From assembly GCF_008275125.1 (NCBI RefSeq), contig NZ_CP043473.1, positions 1,736,001 through 1,800,000 on the forward strand: a stretch of 64,000 bases of DNA, read 5' to 3'. Source of the DNA: Chromobacterium paludis. Its GTDB lineage: Bacteria; Pseudomonadota; Gammaproteobacteria; Burkholderiales; Chromobacteriaceae. The position numbers and the translations under genes were made by a program. Within the stretch, counting starts at the first letter, position 1, and each line of letters begins with the position of its first letter. Below, in pieces: positions 15,755 to 24,495 of this stretch. The notes under the pieces are model-generated. The model was not told where the DNA came from, searched no databases, and worked only from the letters and a program-made list of their open reading frames with translations.

Positions 15755-18700
15755 ATGCCCATCACCGATTCCGCCATCCAGCTGCTGGCCAGCGAGCGCC
15801 TGACCGACTTTGACGACGGCGGCGGCATGATGACCGGCAATGTCGTGGTGGACGGCGCCAGCAACAATCTGTTTGATGACATCAGCGAGCTGGACCGCAC
15901 CTATGGACGGGTCAGCCTGCGCAAATGCTATGCCGCGGTGCGCACGGCGCTGGCCGACACCTATTTCGGCTCCCACGTCATCCTGGATGCGCCGCCGTCC
16001 GACCCGCGTGTCAGCGTGACCCTGTTCACCAGCGGCAGCTGGAACGACAAACGCGCCAATGCGCGCGACTTCGTGGAGCGCTACCTGGCGCGCGGCGGTC
16101 GTTGGCAGGGCTATTTGTGGGAGCGGCAGCTGGCCGGCCAGCGCGTGATCCAGATCTGGCAGCGCGAGCGCGTGGAGTTGCCGGCGGTGGGCAGTGTGCT
16201 GTGCCTGGTCAACGATGCCGACAAGCCGAGCGAGGTGGAGCAGTATGTCCGCATCACCCGCGTCAACGCGGTGGTGCGCGAGTTCACCCAGGACGGTGGC
16301 TCGGGCGGCCAACCCATCACCTACCGCGTGCGCATCGTGACCTGCGACATCAGCGACCCATTGCGCTATGACTTCATCGGCGCGCCGGTCTCCCCGTTCG
16401 ATAACGTGGCACAAGCCAGCTCCCGCGCGGCGATCCTGCAAACGGTGGTGGCGGACGCGGCGAAATACTATGGTGCGGCCAAGCTGGCCCGGCCGGCCAA
16501 GCTCGGCGATCTGCGCATCCGCGTGGAGAGCATCTTTTCCCAGCTGGTGCCCAGCGCGCGCGCTGAAACGCCGATTGTCGACGTCAACGCCGCCGGCGAC
16601 AGCATCGCGCTGGTGAAGTCCGGCGACACGCTGCGCTTCGATTACGGCGCCATGCTGTCGCCCATCCTGCCGCTGTATGTCGGCGGCAGCATCCTGCCCG
16701 GCACGCTGCAGATCACCGGGCCAGGCTACCGGCTGACCGATGCCGGCGGCCAGGTGCTGGCCGGCTCGGCCGCCATCGGTACGGTGGACTATGCCCGCGG
16801 CGTGGTGAGCGTCGCGCCAGGCGGCAGCAGTTACAGCGGGGCCAAAACGGTCCAGTTCGGCCCGGCCGGCAGCCCGTCCCGCGTGATGGACACCGCCAGC
16901 ATCGACATCACCCTGGAAAACCGTGGATTCAGCTATGCGATGACGCTGCCCGTGACGCCCACGCCGGGCTCGCTGCTGGTCTCCTACATGACGCAAGGGC
17001 GCTGGTATGACCTGCGCGACGATGGCAGCGGCGCGCTGCGTGGCGAGGATGCCTCGTTCGGCGCCGGCAACATCAACTTCAGCACCGGCACCGTGCTGGT
17101 CACCCTGGGCGCCCTGCCCGACGTCGGCTCGGTGGTGCTGCTGAGCTGGGCCACGCCGACCAACTATTTCAACCGCGCCGGCCTGGCCGTACGCCGGCCG
17201 GCCATCGAGGTGACGCTGGAGCGCAGTCCGGTGCAACCTGGCACCCTGACCATCAGCTGGCCGGACGGCAACGCAACGCGCACAGCCCGCGACGACGGCA
17301 ACGGCGCCATCACGGGCGATGCCAGTGGCACCATCCGTTACAGCACCGGCGAGGTTCGCGTCGAGCCGGCCGCCGCTCCGCTGGGCGGGGCCGTGCTGTC
17401 CTTCCAGTACCAGTTTGGCAATCCGCTGCGCGCAACCTTCGACAGCCCATCGGTGGGGGCGGACGGCGTCATCTCGCTGTCTCTGCCGGATGCCGGCATT
17501 GTGCCGGGTTCGCTGGAAATCGAGTTCCCGCTGTCGGTGCCGCCTTCGTCCGATCTGGGCCAGCCCGCTGACTGGGGCGCGATGCGCGAGAAATACGTCG
17601 GATCGCCGGGAACGGCGCGCGGCCGTGATAACCGTGCCGGCGGGACCAGCGGCGACGTGGTGGCCACCATCGATTACGCCGCCGGCAAACTACGCATCCA
17701 GCCAACCGCGCGCGTGCAGATCCCGGTGGAGGACTGGCAATATCGGCGCCCCGATATAGGAAGCGGCGGTTCCGCCCGCTGGACCTACGTGGGTTGGAGT
17801 TACCGGCCGGTGGATTGTCGAATCAGCGGCACCATCACCGTGCGCTACCGCACGGATAATGGCGCGACATCCGCCCAGCAGCAGGTCACGGTGTCCACGC
17901 TCAGCATGGACCTGACGGACCAGTTTGCCGAACGCATCGTGTCCGGCAGCGTCCAGTTTGCCTGCGCGGGTAAAACCTACCGCGACGTGGGCGGCCGGCT
18001 GGTGACGGATATCGACCCGACGACCGGTGCCGGCACCACGGCCGGCTCGCTGGACTACCAGACCGGTGTGGCCACGCTGAAAACGTGGACGCCGGGCGCC
18101 AGCGCCACAGTTGCGCTGCAATCCCTGCTGACCGAGATCGGCGGCCAGCCGGTGGACGAGATCACCTTCCGCGTGCCGGTCGCGCCGATGCGGCCGGGCT
18201 CGCTCAGCGTATCGGCCACCTCGGTCAGCGGCGCGCAGCTGCGCGTGGACAGCGACATGGACAGCTACTTCGGCAACGACAAGATGCAGGGCCGGGTGGA
18301 CTACGCCACCGGCGTGGTTCATATCCGCTTCGGCCAGCTGGTGCCGGCCGCCGGCAACGAGAAACAAATCTGGTATCGCGCCGACCTGGTGGACGCCGAC
18401 GGCAAAATCTGGCGGCCGGAGCCGGTGCTGGCCGACACCCTGCGTTACAACGCGGTCGGCTTCACCTATCTGCCGATGGACAGCGCCATTCTGGGCCTGG
18501 ACGCGGTGCGCCTGCCGGTGGACGGCCGGGTGCCGGTATTCACCAGCGATAACGTGCTGGTGGTGCATCACACCGGCAAGTTTCCGCTGCCCAATCCCGT
18601 CAGCGCCGGGGTGCCGTACAACGTGGGCCGCGGACGCCTGGCCAGCCTGCGCATCCGCGACAGCGTCGGCACGCTGATGGACCCGGCTCTGTATTGGACG

Positions 18701-19351
18701 GATCTGGATATCGGCACGCTGACCCTGAAAACGCCGCTGAAACTGGACGGGCTGATTCCGCCGCTGACGGCCGAGCATCGCATCGAGGACATGGCGCGCT
18801 GCTACGACGTGCAGATCAGCGGCGACATCGCCCTGACCCGCCAGCTCAGCCACGACTACCCGGCCGGCGAGACCCTGGTGTCCAGTGCCATGCTGCTGGG
18901 CAATCTGAAGGCCCGCGCCACCAAGCTGTTCAGCCAGCAGAGCTGGACCAACCGCTGGCAGGACGTGCTGGACGGCGCGCCCATCCTGGCGCAGTACAAC
19001 GAGGCGCAGTATCCGGTGGAGTGCGGCAACGACGGCGCCATCCAGCAGCGCTGGGCGCTCATTTTTACCAGCCCCAGCGAGTTCCGCATCATTGGCGAGA
19101 CGCTGGGCCAGATCGGCGTCGGCACCATCAACACCGACTGCAAGCCGATCAACCCGGTCAGCGGCACGCCTTACTTCCAGCTGCGCGACGTCGGCTGGGG
19201 CAGCGGCTGGTCGGCCGGCAATGTGCTGCGCTTCAACACGGTGCCGGCGAACTCGCCCATCTGGCTGGCCCGCACCGTGCTGATGGGACCGCCAACCGTC
19301 AACGACGACCGCTTCACCCTGCAAATCCGCGGGGACACGGATAGAACCTAA
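15755..19351 (+). CDS. Large phage tail-tip protein with repeated beta modules, 1,198 aa
   Basis: ATG 15755 is preceded by CTGGAG; the longer reading from 15671 runs through a hairpin region. The N-terminus (to about residue 250) has 'RYLARGGRWQGYLWERQ'. From about residue 310 to 1,000 the protein is built of repeats with the core G-x-(I/V)-x-Y-x-(T/A)-G-x-(V/L)-x-(V/I), seen near residues 340, 436, 523, 636, 762 and 844, often preceded by 'RDDGxGAxxG' and 'PGSL'. The pattern suggests tandem beta-sandwich domains of a tail tip or fibre. No enzymatic motif. It begins the distal tail block. Confidence 0.8.
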   Translation: MPITDSAIQLLASERLTDFDDGGGMMTGNVVVDGASNNLFDDISELDRTYGRVSLRKCYAAVRTALADTYFGSHVILDAPPSDPRVSVTLFTSGSWNDKRANARDFVERYLARGGRWQGYLWERQLAGQRVIQIWQRERVELPAVGSVLCLVNDADKPSEVEQYVRITRVNAVVREFTQDGGSGGQPITYRVRIVTCDISDPLRYDFIGAPVSPFDNVAQASSRAAILQTVVADAAKYYGAAKLARPAKLGDLRIRVESIFSQLVPSARAETPIVDVNAAGDSIALVKSGDTLRFDYGAMLSPILPLYVGGSILPGTLQITGPGYRLTDAGGQVLAGSAAIGTVDYARGVVSVAPGGSSYSGAKTVQFGPAGSPSRVMDTASIDITLENRGFSYAMTLPVTPTPGSLLVSYMTQGRWYDLRDDGSGALRGEDASFGAGNINFSTGTVLVTLGALPDVGSVVLLSWATPTNYFNRAGLAVRRPAIEVTLERSPVQPGTLTISWPDGNATRTARDDGNGAITGDASGTIRYSTGEVRVEPAAAPLGGAVLSFQYQFGNPLRATFDSPSVGADGVISLSLPDAGIVPGSLEIEFPLSVPPSSDLGQPADWGAMREKYVGSPGTARGRDNRAGGTSGDVVATIDYAAGKLRIQPTARVQIPVEDWQYRRPDIGSGGSARWTYVGWSYRPVDCRISGTITVRYRTDNGATSAQQQVTVSTLSMDLTDQFAERIVSGSVQFACAGKTYRDVGGRLVTDIDPTTGAGTTAGSLDYQTGVATLKTWTPGASATVALQSLLTEIGGQPVDEITFRVPVAPMRPGSLSVSATSVSGAQLRVDSDMDSYFGNDKMQGRVDYATGVVHIRFGQLVPAAGNEKQIWYRADLVDADGKIWRPEPVLADTLRYNAVGFTYLPMDSAILGLDAVRLPVDGRVPVFTSDNVLVVHHTGKFPLPNPVSAGVPYNVGRGRLASLRIRDSVGTLMDPALYWTDLDIGTLTLKTPLKLDGLIPPLTAEHRIEDMARCYDVQISGDIALTRQLSHDYPAGETLVSSAMLLGNLKARATKLFSQQSWTNRWQDVLDGAPILAQYNEAQYPVECGNDGAIQQRWALIFTSPSEFRIIGETLGQIGVGTINTDCKPINPVSGTPYFQLRDVGWGSGWSAGNVLRFNTVPANSPIWLARTVLMGPPTVNDDRFTLQIRGDTDRT

Positions 19352-19358
19352 ACCCAAG

Positions 19359-19387
19359 CCCGGCCTCGCGCCGGGTTCTTCATTTTT
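19359..19387 (+). terminator. Hairpin with T-rich tail before variable tail gene
   Basis: CCCGGC-CTCGC-GCCGGG followed by TTCTTCATTTTT. It could terminate or attenuate the upstream transcript. The CATTTTTGGAGT segment after it, which is the next ribosome site, is the same as that before the gene at 15,368. Confidence 0.55.
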
Positions 19388-19396
19388 GGAGTCGAT

Positions 19397-20548
19397 ATGG
19401 CCAAACTGCCCGTCAAAGCCTATTTCAGCACCGATACCGGCGCGCCGGTGTGGAACCGCTCCCCAGGCTCGGTGTTGGCGATCCTGGAATCCTGCCTGGT
19501 GACCGGCTTCAACCTCCGCCCCTGCCGCGCGGTTTCGTGGGCGAACGGCGTCGCGACGATCTCGCTCGACCAGGGCCATGGCTATAAGTGGCCAGACGTG
19601 GTCGAACTGCGCGATGCGGTGCCATCGGACGCGAATGGCGAATATCGCGTCAAAGAGGCCGGCGCGGACTTCATCAAGGTCGACTGCCCGATTGCGATCA
19701 CAACGGTCTCGGCGGCCAGCCTGCGCCGGGCGCCGCTGGGTTTTAGCAAGCCGTTTGCCGCTGGCAATGTTGGCGTGTTTAAATCGCAAGCAATTGGATC
19801 ATCAGGTGCCTATCTGCGTATTGATGATAGCAATCCAGATAAGTCAAATTCCGGAACTCCATACACTCTTATTAAGGCATCAGAGAGGATGTCTGACATT
19901 AATACTGCAACTGGAATATTTGCAGATGGAGGAATCACTAAGCTATGCAATTACGATGGAAGCAACGAGGTGGCATGGCTATTGATTGGCGACAATCAAT
20001 CATTTTATCTATTTTGCGACTACAAAGGTGTAAATAGCTCAATAAAGGCTAGAGGTAGCTTCTTCTTTGGCGACCCTTGTTATGCAACTCCGCCAATTGC
20101 TCCAGGAGCCGCATGTGTCGTGCGACCAAAGGCGGATCTTGAGAGCGGCGGGACGACCTATACTATCACAACCTATTGCAGATACTTCAATGGTTCATTC
20201 TCTAGCGCAAGCATGTCAAGAGGATTAAATGATGTGTCTGCGAATGGCTCGCCCATCACGCCAAACAGGATAATAAATATTATCAACTTCAAAGATTGCT
20301 GCAACAAATCAACTCAAGATTCTGCCGCAATTATTCCAGACATAATCTCCGCAGGCGGATATTTTATCGGAATGTCGCCTGGTGTAAAAATTAGCTCATT
20401 TCTCTTCCCGGACTTATACTACCTAGAAAATCGGTACCTTTGCGTGCATTGTATATGTGATAACTATCCAGCAAGATCCACAAATGAGATTAGAGATAAC
20501 TCACTCATAGGCTGCATAATAATGGATGTAATTGGGCCATGGCGGTAA
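19397..20548 (+). CDS. Tail protein with composition break; probable variable receptor-binding part
   Basis: The 383-residue product has two parts. The first 130 residues (KAYFSTDTGAPVWNRSPGSV to LGFSKPFAAGNVG) are GC-rich and match the phage in codon use. From about base 19,780 to the end, codons are AT-rich (ATA, TTA, AAT, AGA frequent), and the residues are rich in Asn, Ser, Ile and Cys. This is the pattern of a recently exchanged C-terminal domain, typical of host-recognition proteins. It overlaps the next gene by 10 bases. The tail role comes from position; I recognise no family. Confidence 0.75.
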   Translation: MAKLPVKAYFSTDTGAPVWNRSPGSVLAILESCLVTGFNLRPCRAVSWANGVATISLDQGHGYKWPDVVELRDAVPSDANGEYRVKEAGADFIKVDCPIAITTVSAASLRRAPLGFSKPFAAGNVGVFKSQAIGSSGAYLRIDDSNPDKSNSGTPYTLIKASERMSDINTATGIFADGGITKLCNYDGSNEVAWLLIGDNQSFYLFCDYKGVNSSIKARGSFFFGDPCYATPPIAPGAACVVRPKADLESGGTTYTITTYCRYFNGSFSSASMSRGLNDVSANGSPITPNRIINIINFKDCCNKSTQDSAAIIPDIISAGGYFIGMSPGVKISSFLFPDLYYLENRYLCVHCICDNYPARSTNEIRDNSLIGCIIMDVIGPWR

Positions 20549-20838
20549 TCATTGAAATCAAAACCATTACTAGCAATCTGACACGACCTGGATCGGGAAT
20601 TGGCGGACCAGGTTCAATATCGGGATCGATAAAATCAGATGGCAGCGGCTTGCGTGCCGTTTTGTACCTCCTTGCCAAGCCACTGACGCCGGTTGCGCGC
20701 ACGATTTCTGACGAAAGTGGCAAATATGCATTCAATAATCTGGACATGAGTATGCGCTACATGGTTATCAGTTCAGACCCTGCCGGCCAAAAAAACGCCG
20801 TCATCGCCGACAACATCACCCCGGAGATGCCGAAATGA
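20539..20838 (+). CDS. Small tail protein with carboxypeptidase-regulatory-like fold pattern, 99 aa
   Basis: ATG 20539 overlaps the preceding stop. The segment 'RTISDESGKYAFNNLDMSMRYMVIS' has the typical S-D-x-x-G-x-Y-x-F-x-x-L pattern of carboxypeptidase regulatory-like (beta-sandwich) domains, often found in phage adhesion proteins. The 5' half shares the low-GC composition of the upstream variable region; the 3' end returns to the phage average. Its stop overlaps the next start. Confidence 0.7.
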   Translation: MAVIIEIKTITSNLTRPGSGIGGPGSISGSIKSDGSGLRAVLYLLAKPLTPVARTISDESGKYAFNNLDMSMRYMVISSDPAGQKNAVIADNITPEMPK

Positions 20839-21239
20839 GCGACGTAATTCGCTACGCTCTCGCAGCCCGGCGCGCTCGCGCGCTGGCGGTGCTGAACACC
20901 TTGGACAGCGCCAGCAAACCAGCCAAGTTGTTGCTGTATGGCGGCTCGCCGCCGCAAGACTTCGCCCCGGTCTCCGGCGCGCTGGTGGAAATCGCGCTGT
21001 CCAAGCCGTCCGGCACGATCAGCGACGCCGCTGAGCTGGTCCTGGCTGGAGCGACTGAGGGCATGGTCTCTGCCGCAGGCCGCGCCGCATGGGCTCGCCT
21101 CGTGACCGGTGATGGCCAGCCGGTAGCGGACATGGATGTCGGCCTGCCCGGCGCTGGCGCGGCTGTGGAGTTGCCAATTATTGACCTGCAACCCGGCGCG
21201 CTGGTCCGGCTCAGCGGCGCCAAGCTGCTGGAACCCTAA
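20835..21239 (+). CDS. Phage tail-block hypothetical protein, 134 aa
   Basis: ATG 20835 overlaps the upstream stop by four bases. The product is Ala/Leu/Gly-rich with a beta-like C-terminus ('DGQPVADMDVGLPGAGAAVELPI'). Composition is back to normal phage GC. It is coupled to the variable module and lies upstream of the hub-like gene. Function unknown; no motif recognised. Confidence 0.7.
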   Translation: MSDVIRYALAARRARALAVLNTLDSASKPAKLLLYGGSPPQDFAPVSGALVEIALSKPSGTISDAAELVLAGATEGMVSAAGRAAWARLVTGDGQPVADMDVGLPGAGAAVELPIIDLQPGALVRLSGAKLLEP

Positions 21240-21254
21240 TCTGGAGTAAACACG

Positions 21255-23243
21255 ATGCCGCGCACTGATTTGGAATTTCGCGGCATCGCCACGCCGGCCG
21301 ACCCTGGCGCCGTCAATCTGACGTTCTCAACATCCAGCGGACCAGTCGATCTGGAATTCGTCGGGCCGTACACGCCGCCACCCGGCAGCCAGGTGGCGCT
21401 GGACTTCAATCCGCCCGACGTCAACGCCGGCACCCTCCTGGCTCGCGCCGGCTCTCCGCGCGCGCAGCTGGCGCTGGGGATAGAGCAATCCAGCTTCCCA
21501 ATCAGCCTCGAGGGCCGCGCTGCCGCTGCGCATGCTCACGCCTCGATGCAGATCCTGCTGCCGGCAGCGCTGGCCGGGACCGCAGCCAAGCCCAGGGACA
21601 CCGCCTCTATCGCCTATGACGTCAATGTCTGGCGCGGCAAAACCGGAGGTCCGGCGCCGGGCTGGCACGTCGGATTGACCGCGGCTCCGCAGACCGCCAG
21701 CGCGCACGAAACCAGTGCCCGCCGGCACGTCGAACGATGCGAGCCATGGCAGAGCGGCGCGCATCAGATGGCGGCGCCGGCTGCCGGGTGGATCGTCCCG
21801 CCCCGGACGCAGTTTGACCGCGTGGGCCAATGGCAGCTGACTGAACGGATGCCGGCGGCGACTGCCGGGCCATCGCGCTCGCTGCTGCCCGCGCCCGCCC
21901 ATCGCTGCGCTGCCTGGGAGGTCTCCGACCATCGGTTGATGCAGATGGCCAGCCCGCATCAGGTGATGGGTGCGGCGCGCGCGGGCACTTCCGGCGGCTG
22001 GCAGACGGCGCGGAGCGCGCTATTTCTGCTGCTGGGGCAGTATCAGCCAGCGAAGCGCCTGCCACACCTGGCCAGCAACCGCTTCCAGCGCGGCCAGCCT
22101 GTGCTGGGGCCAGGCTGGTGGGCGCCGCCGCCCGTCGAGCCGCCGATTCACGAGCACAGCATCGATCTGGATTTCCGCTGCGAACTGCTGCCCTGCCAGC
22201 TCAACCTGGATTTTGCGCTCCGTTGCTGCGACGACGGCCCGGACGTGATCCCCGCCATGAGGACGTATTTGATGACCGCAACCGTCATCCTGACCCGCGA
22301 ACGCGACGGGCAAGAAATCCCGGTGCTGGCCGCCGCCGTCTCGCTGGACGCTGGTACTGCCCTGTGGGGCGTCGATGTGACCCTGCCCGAGGCGGCCCTG
22401 CGCGACCTTTCTGCCCGAGAAGTGATGCGCCTATCGATCAACGGCCACGAGGTGCTGTGGCTGGCCGAACGCTGGAGCCGCAGCCGGCAATTCGGCGGCG
22501 CGCGCGCCATCCGCATGACCGGCCGCTCGGTCCACGCCGAGCTGGATGCCCCGCTGTGGCCGGCCGCCAGCGGCGTCGTCAGCGCGCCGACGAATGCGCG
22601 CCAGCTGGCCGACCAGGCCCTAGAAATGAGCGGCTACACCTTGGATTGGAAACTGCCGGATTGGCTGGTGCCGGCCGGCGCCTGGAGCTGGGAGCAGATG
22701 ACGCCGCTGGCTCGGGTGGCTAGGCTGGCCGAGGCGGCCGGCGGCACAGTTATCGGCGCGCCGGGCGCGCGCCAGCTGCTGGCCAGGCCGCTTTATTCGG
22801 CTGCGCCATGGGGCTGGGGCAGCGTCATGCCGCAGCTGCAACTACCCGAGGCGGTGCTGGAGACGCTGAGCGAGGATTGGGACGAGACGCCGGCCATCGA
22901 CAGCGTGATCGTCACCGGCGAACGCGCCGGCGTGATCGCGCGCGTCAAGCGGGCCGGCACGGCTGGCGCCAGCGTCGGCGAAACCATCATCGACCCGCTG
23001 GTGACGGATGCCGCCGCCGCACGCATGCGCGGCCTCAACGCCATCGCACAATCGGGCCGCAGCTGCCGCGTCAGCATCAGCCTGCCGGTATTCAGCGATA
23101 CCCGCCTGGCCCTGCCGGGCGATCTGGTGGCCGTCACCGGCGGCGATCCGTTCCGCGCCATGGTGCGCGGCGTGCGGATCAGCGCCGAGCGGCGCAGCGC
23201 GCTGGTAGTGCGCCAAACCCTGGATATGGAGCGTCGAGCATGA
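21255..23243 (+). CDS. Tail hub / tip protein, 662 aa
   Basis: GGAGTAAACACG precedes ATG 21255. Residues 1-330 are a poorly conserved, Ala/Pro/His-rich part with short 'V/L-x-L-x-F' strands (VNLTFS, VDLEF, VALDF, IDLDF, LNLDF). Residues about 335-662 look like a hub domain of the gp27/central tail-hub class: 'TATVILTRERDGQEIPVLAAA', 'GYTLDWKLPDW' and 'LARVARLAEAAGGTVIGAPG', the last a signature shared by baseplate hub proteins. It is expected at the tail tip. The following 76-residue gene is coupled through ATGA. Confidence 0.7.
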   Translation: MPRTDLEFRGIATPADPGAVNLTFSTSSGPVDLEFVGPYTPPPGSQVALDFNPPDVNAGTLLARAGSPRAQLALGIEQSSFPISLEGRAAAAHAHASMQILLPAALAGTAAKPRDTASIAYDVNVWRGKTGGPAPGWHVGLTAAPQTASAHETSARRHVERCEPWQSGAHQMAAPAAGWIVPPRTQFDRVGQWQLTERMPAATAGPSRSLLPAPAHRCAAWEVSDHRLMQMASPHQVMGAARAGTSGGWQTARSALFLLLGQYQPAKRLPHLASNRFQRGQPVLGPGWWAPPPVEPPIHEHSIDLDFRCELLPCQLNLDFALRCCDDGPDVIPAMRTYLMTATVILTRERDGQEIPVLAAAVSLDAGTALWGVDVTLPEAALRDLSAREVMRLSINGHEVLWLAERWSRSRQFGGARAIRMTGRSVHAELDAPLWPAASGVVSAPTNARQLADQALEMSGYTLDWKLPDWLVPAGAWSWEQMTPLARVARLAEAAGGTVIGAPGARQLLARPLYSAAPWGWGSVMPQLQLPEAVLETLSEDWDETPAIDSVIVTGERAGVIARVKRAGTAGASVGETIIDPLVTDAAAARMRGLNAIAQSGRSCRVSISLPVFSDTRLALPGDLVAVTGGDPFRAMVRGVRISAERRSALVVRQTLDMERRA

Positions 23244-23470
23244 AAAACCTGTATGAGCGGCTGACCGACCTGCTGGCCGATGATCCGCTGCGCGTCGGCA
23301 CTATCTCGCAACGTTATGCGGATGGGACGGTGCTGGTCCAGCTCGCCGAGGGCGGGACGCTTCGCGTCCGCGCCGCGGCTGAGTTCGCGGCGCCGATGCG
23401 CGTCTACCTGCAGGGCGGCGCGGTCAAGTCGGCTGCGCCGGATTTGCCATTCATCGAGATTGAAGTGTAA
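23240..23470 (+). CDS. Small phage tail-associated protein, 76 aa
   Basis: ATG 23240 overlaps the hub stop. The product is a compact beta protein ('RVGTISQRYADGTVLVQLAEGGTLRVRAA', 'MRVYLQGGAV'), like small OB-type tail accessory proteins that follow hub genes. It is the last structural gene before lysis. Role inferred from position only. Confidence 0.7.
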   Translation: MKNLYERLTDLLADDPLRVGTISQRYADGTVLVQLAEGGTLRVRAAAEFAAPMRVYLQGGAVKSAAPDLPFIEIEV

Positions 23471-23471
23471 C

Positions 23472-23490
23472 GGCCCGGCCGGGCCATTTT
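23472..23490 (+). terminator. Hairpin between tail and lysis genes
   Basis: A GGCCCGGCCGGGCC palindrome followed by ATTTT, between the last tail gene and the holin. Confidence 0.5.
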
Positions 23491-23503
23491 GAAGGGAGGG
23501 GAC

Positions 23504-23782
23504 ATGCAGGAACATGAGAAGGGGCTGGCCGCGCTGCTGGTGGTAGGCGCACTGATCGGGCTGGGCAAATTGCTGGTGAGCCAGGAAGCCATCACCGTTC
23601 GCCTGGCTGTCGGCCGCGCCATCCTCGGCGGGGCCACGTCGACAATCGCCGGAGTGGCGCTGATGCAGTTCCCGGATCTGCCGCTTCCCGCCCTGGTCGG
23701 CATCGGCGCCGGCCTGGGCATACTCGGCGCGCAATACCTGGAAGCCTGGCTCAAGCGCCGGGCGGATGCGCTGCCGCGCTAG
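23504..23782 (+). CDS. Holin, three membrane segments
   Basis: ATG 23504 follows GAAGGGAGGGG. The 92-residue product has three hydrophobic segments (residues about 8-26, 38-58 and 66-82) and a basic tail (LKRRADALPR), as in class I holins. It would form membrane lesions at a set time and release the endolysin. The endolysin and spanin genes follow. Identification rests on topology, size and context. Confidence 0.82.
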   Translation: MQEHEKGLAALLVVGALIGLGKLLVSQEAITVRLAVGRAILGGATSTIAGVALMQFPDLPLPALVGIGAGLGILGAQYLEAWLKRRADALPR

Positions 23783-23955
23783 TTCTCTCTGGCACGCTCT
23801 GCCTGCTGTTTGATGCATGCCAGGCTCAGTCCGGCCACCCGTTCCGCCTCTGGGCATTCGCCGGGAGCTTTTGCAGACTCGATCCATTGCGACAGCAAAA
23901 ACAAGATGACGGCAATGGCTAGGCCATACAGCACGAACGGTAACGCGCGGAGCAT
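23779..23955 (-). CDS. Small membrane protein on the opposite strand, 58 aa
   Basis: On the minus strand, ATG at 23,955 follows GAGAG with a short gap. The product has a strong N-terminal membrane helix (ALPFVLYGLAIAVILFLLS) followed by a hydrophilic part with two Cys ('GECPEAE', 'SLACIKQQ'). Its 3' end overlaps the holin 3' end by four bases. It fills a space otherwise empty between holin and endolysin. The antisense position in a lysis cassette is unusual, so it may be a lysis modulator, a moron, or not a gene. Confidence 0.5.
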   Translation of the reverse strand: MLRALPFVLYGLAIAVILFLLSQWIESAKAPGECPEAERVAGLSLACIKQQAERAREN

Positions 23956-24060
23956 CTGAACTCTCTCATGTGGGATGCATGCGTTATATCCAGCAGCATT
24001 CCAAACGCCAACTGTCCATATGGCCTGCCCGTGCAGGCCAAAATCATTTAGGAACCGGAA

Positions 24061-24495
24061 ATGCAAACCAGCGCCAACGGCGTCAATATGATCAAACAGT
24101 TCGAAGGGCTCAAACTGGCCGCCTACCAGGATTCGGTAGGCGTCTGGACCATAGGCTACGGCCACACCGGTCCTGATGTGAAGCCGGGCCTGACCATCAG
24201 CAACGATCAAGCGGAGCAGCTGCTGCGCCAGGACCTGGTCCGCTTTGAACAAGGCGTAGGCAATCTGGTCAAGACGCCCATCAATCAGAACCAGTTCGAC
24301 GCCTTGATCAGCTTCAGCTACAACCTGGGCCTGGGCAATCTGCAAAGCTCCACCCTGCTGCGCCTGCTGAATCAGGGCGACTACCAGGGCGCGGCTAGGC
24401 AGTTCCCCTTGTGGGACAAGGCCGGCGGCAAGGCAGTGCTGGGGCTACTGTCGCGCCGGCAGGCTGAGCAGGCGCTATTCAAGGAGGCTCCGTGA
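24061..24495 (+). CDS. Phage endolysin, GH24 lysozyme
   Basis: The 144-residue enzyme has the GH24 triad with T4 spacing: Glu15 in 'IKQFEGLKL', Asp24 in 'AYQDSVG' and Thr30 in 'VWTIGYGH'. It hydrolyses the MurNAc-GlcNAc bond in peptidoglycan. No N-terminal signal-anchor helix is seen, so release depends on the holin. 'NQFDALISFSYNLG' is the usual second motif. The ribosome site is AGGAACCGGAA. The stop overlaps the spanin start. Confidence 0.95.
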   Translation: MQTSANGVNMIKQFEGLKLAAYQDSVGVWTIGYGHTGPDVKPGLTISNDQAEQLLRQDLVRFEQGVGNLVKTPINQNQFDALISFSYNLGLGNLQSSTLLRLLNQGDYQGAARQFPLWDKAGGKAVLGLLSRRQAEQALFKEAP

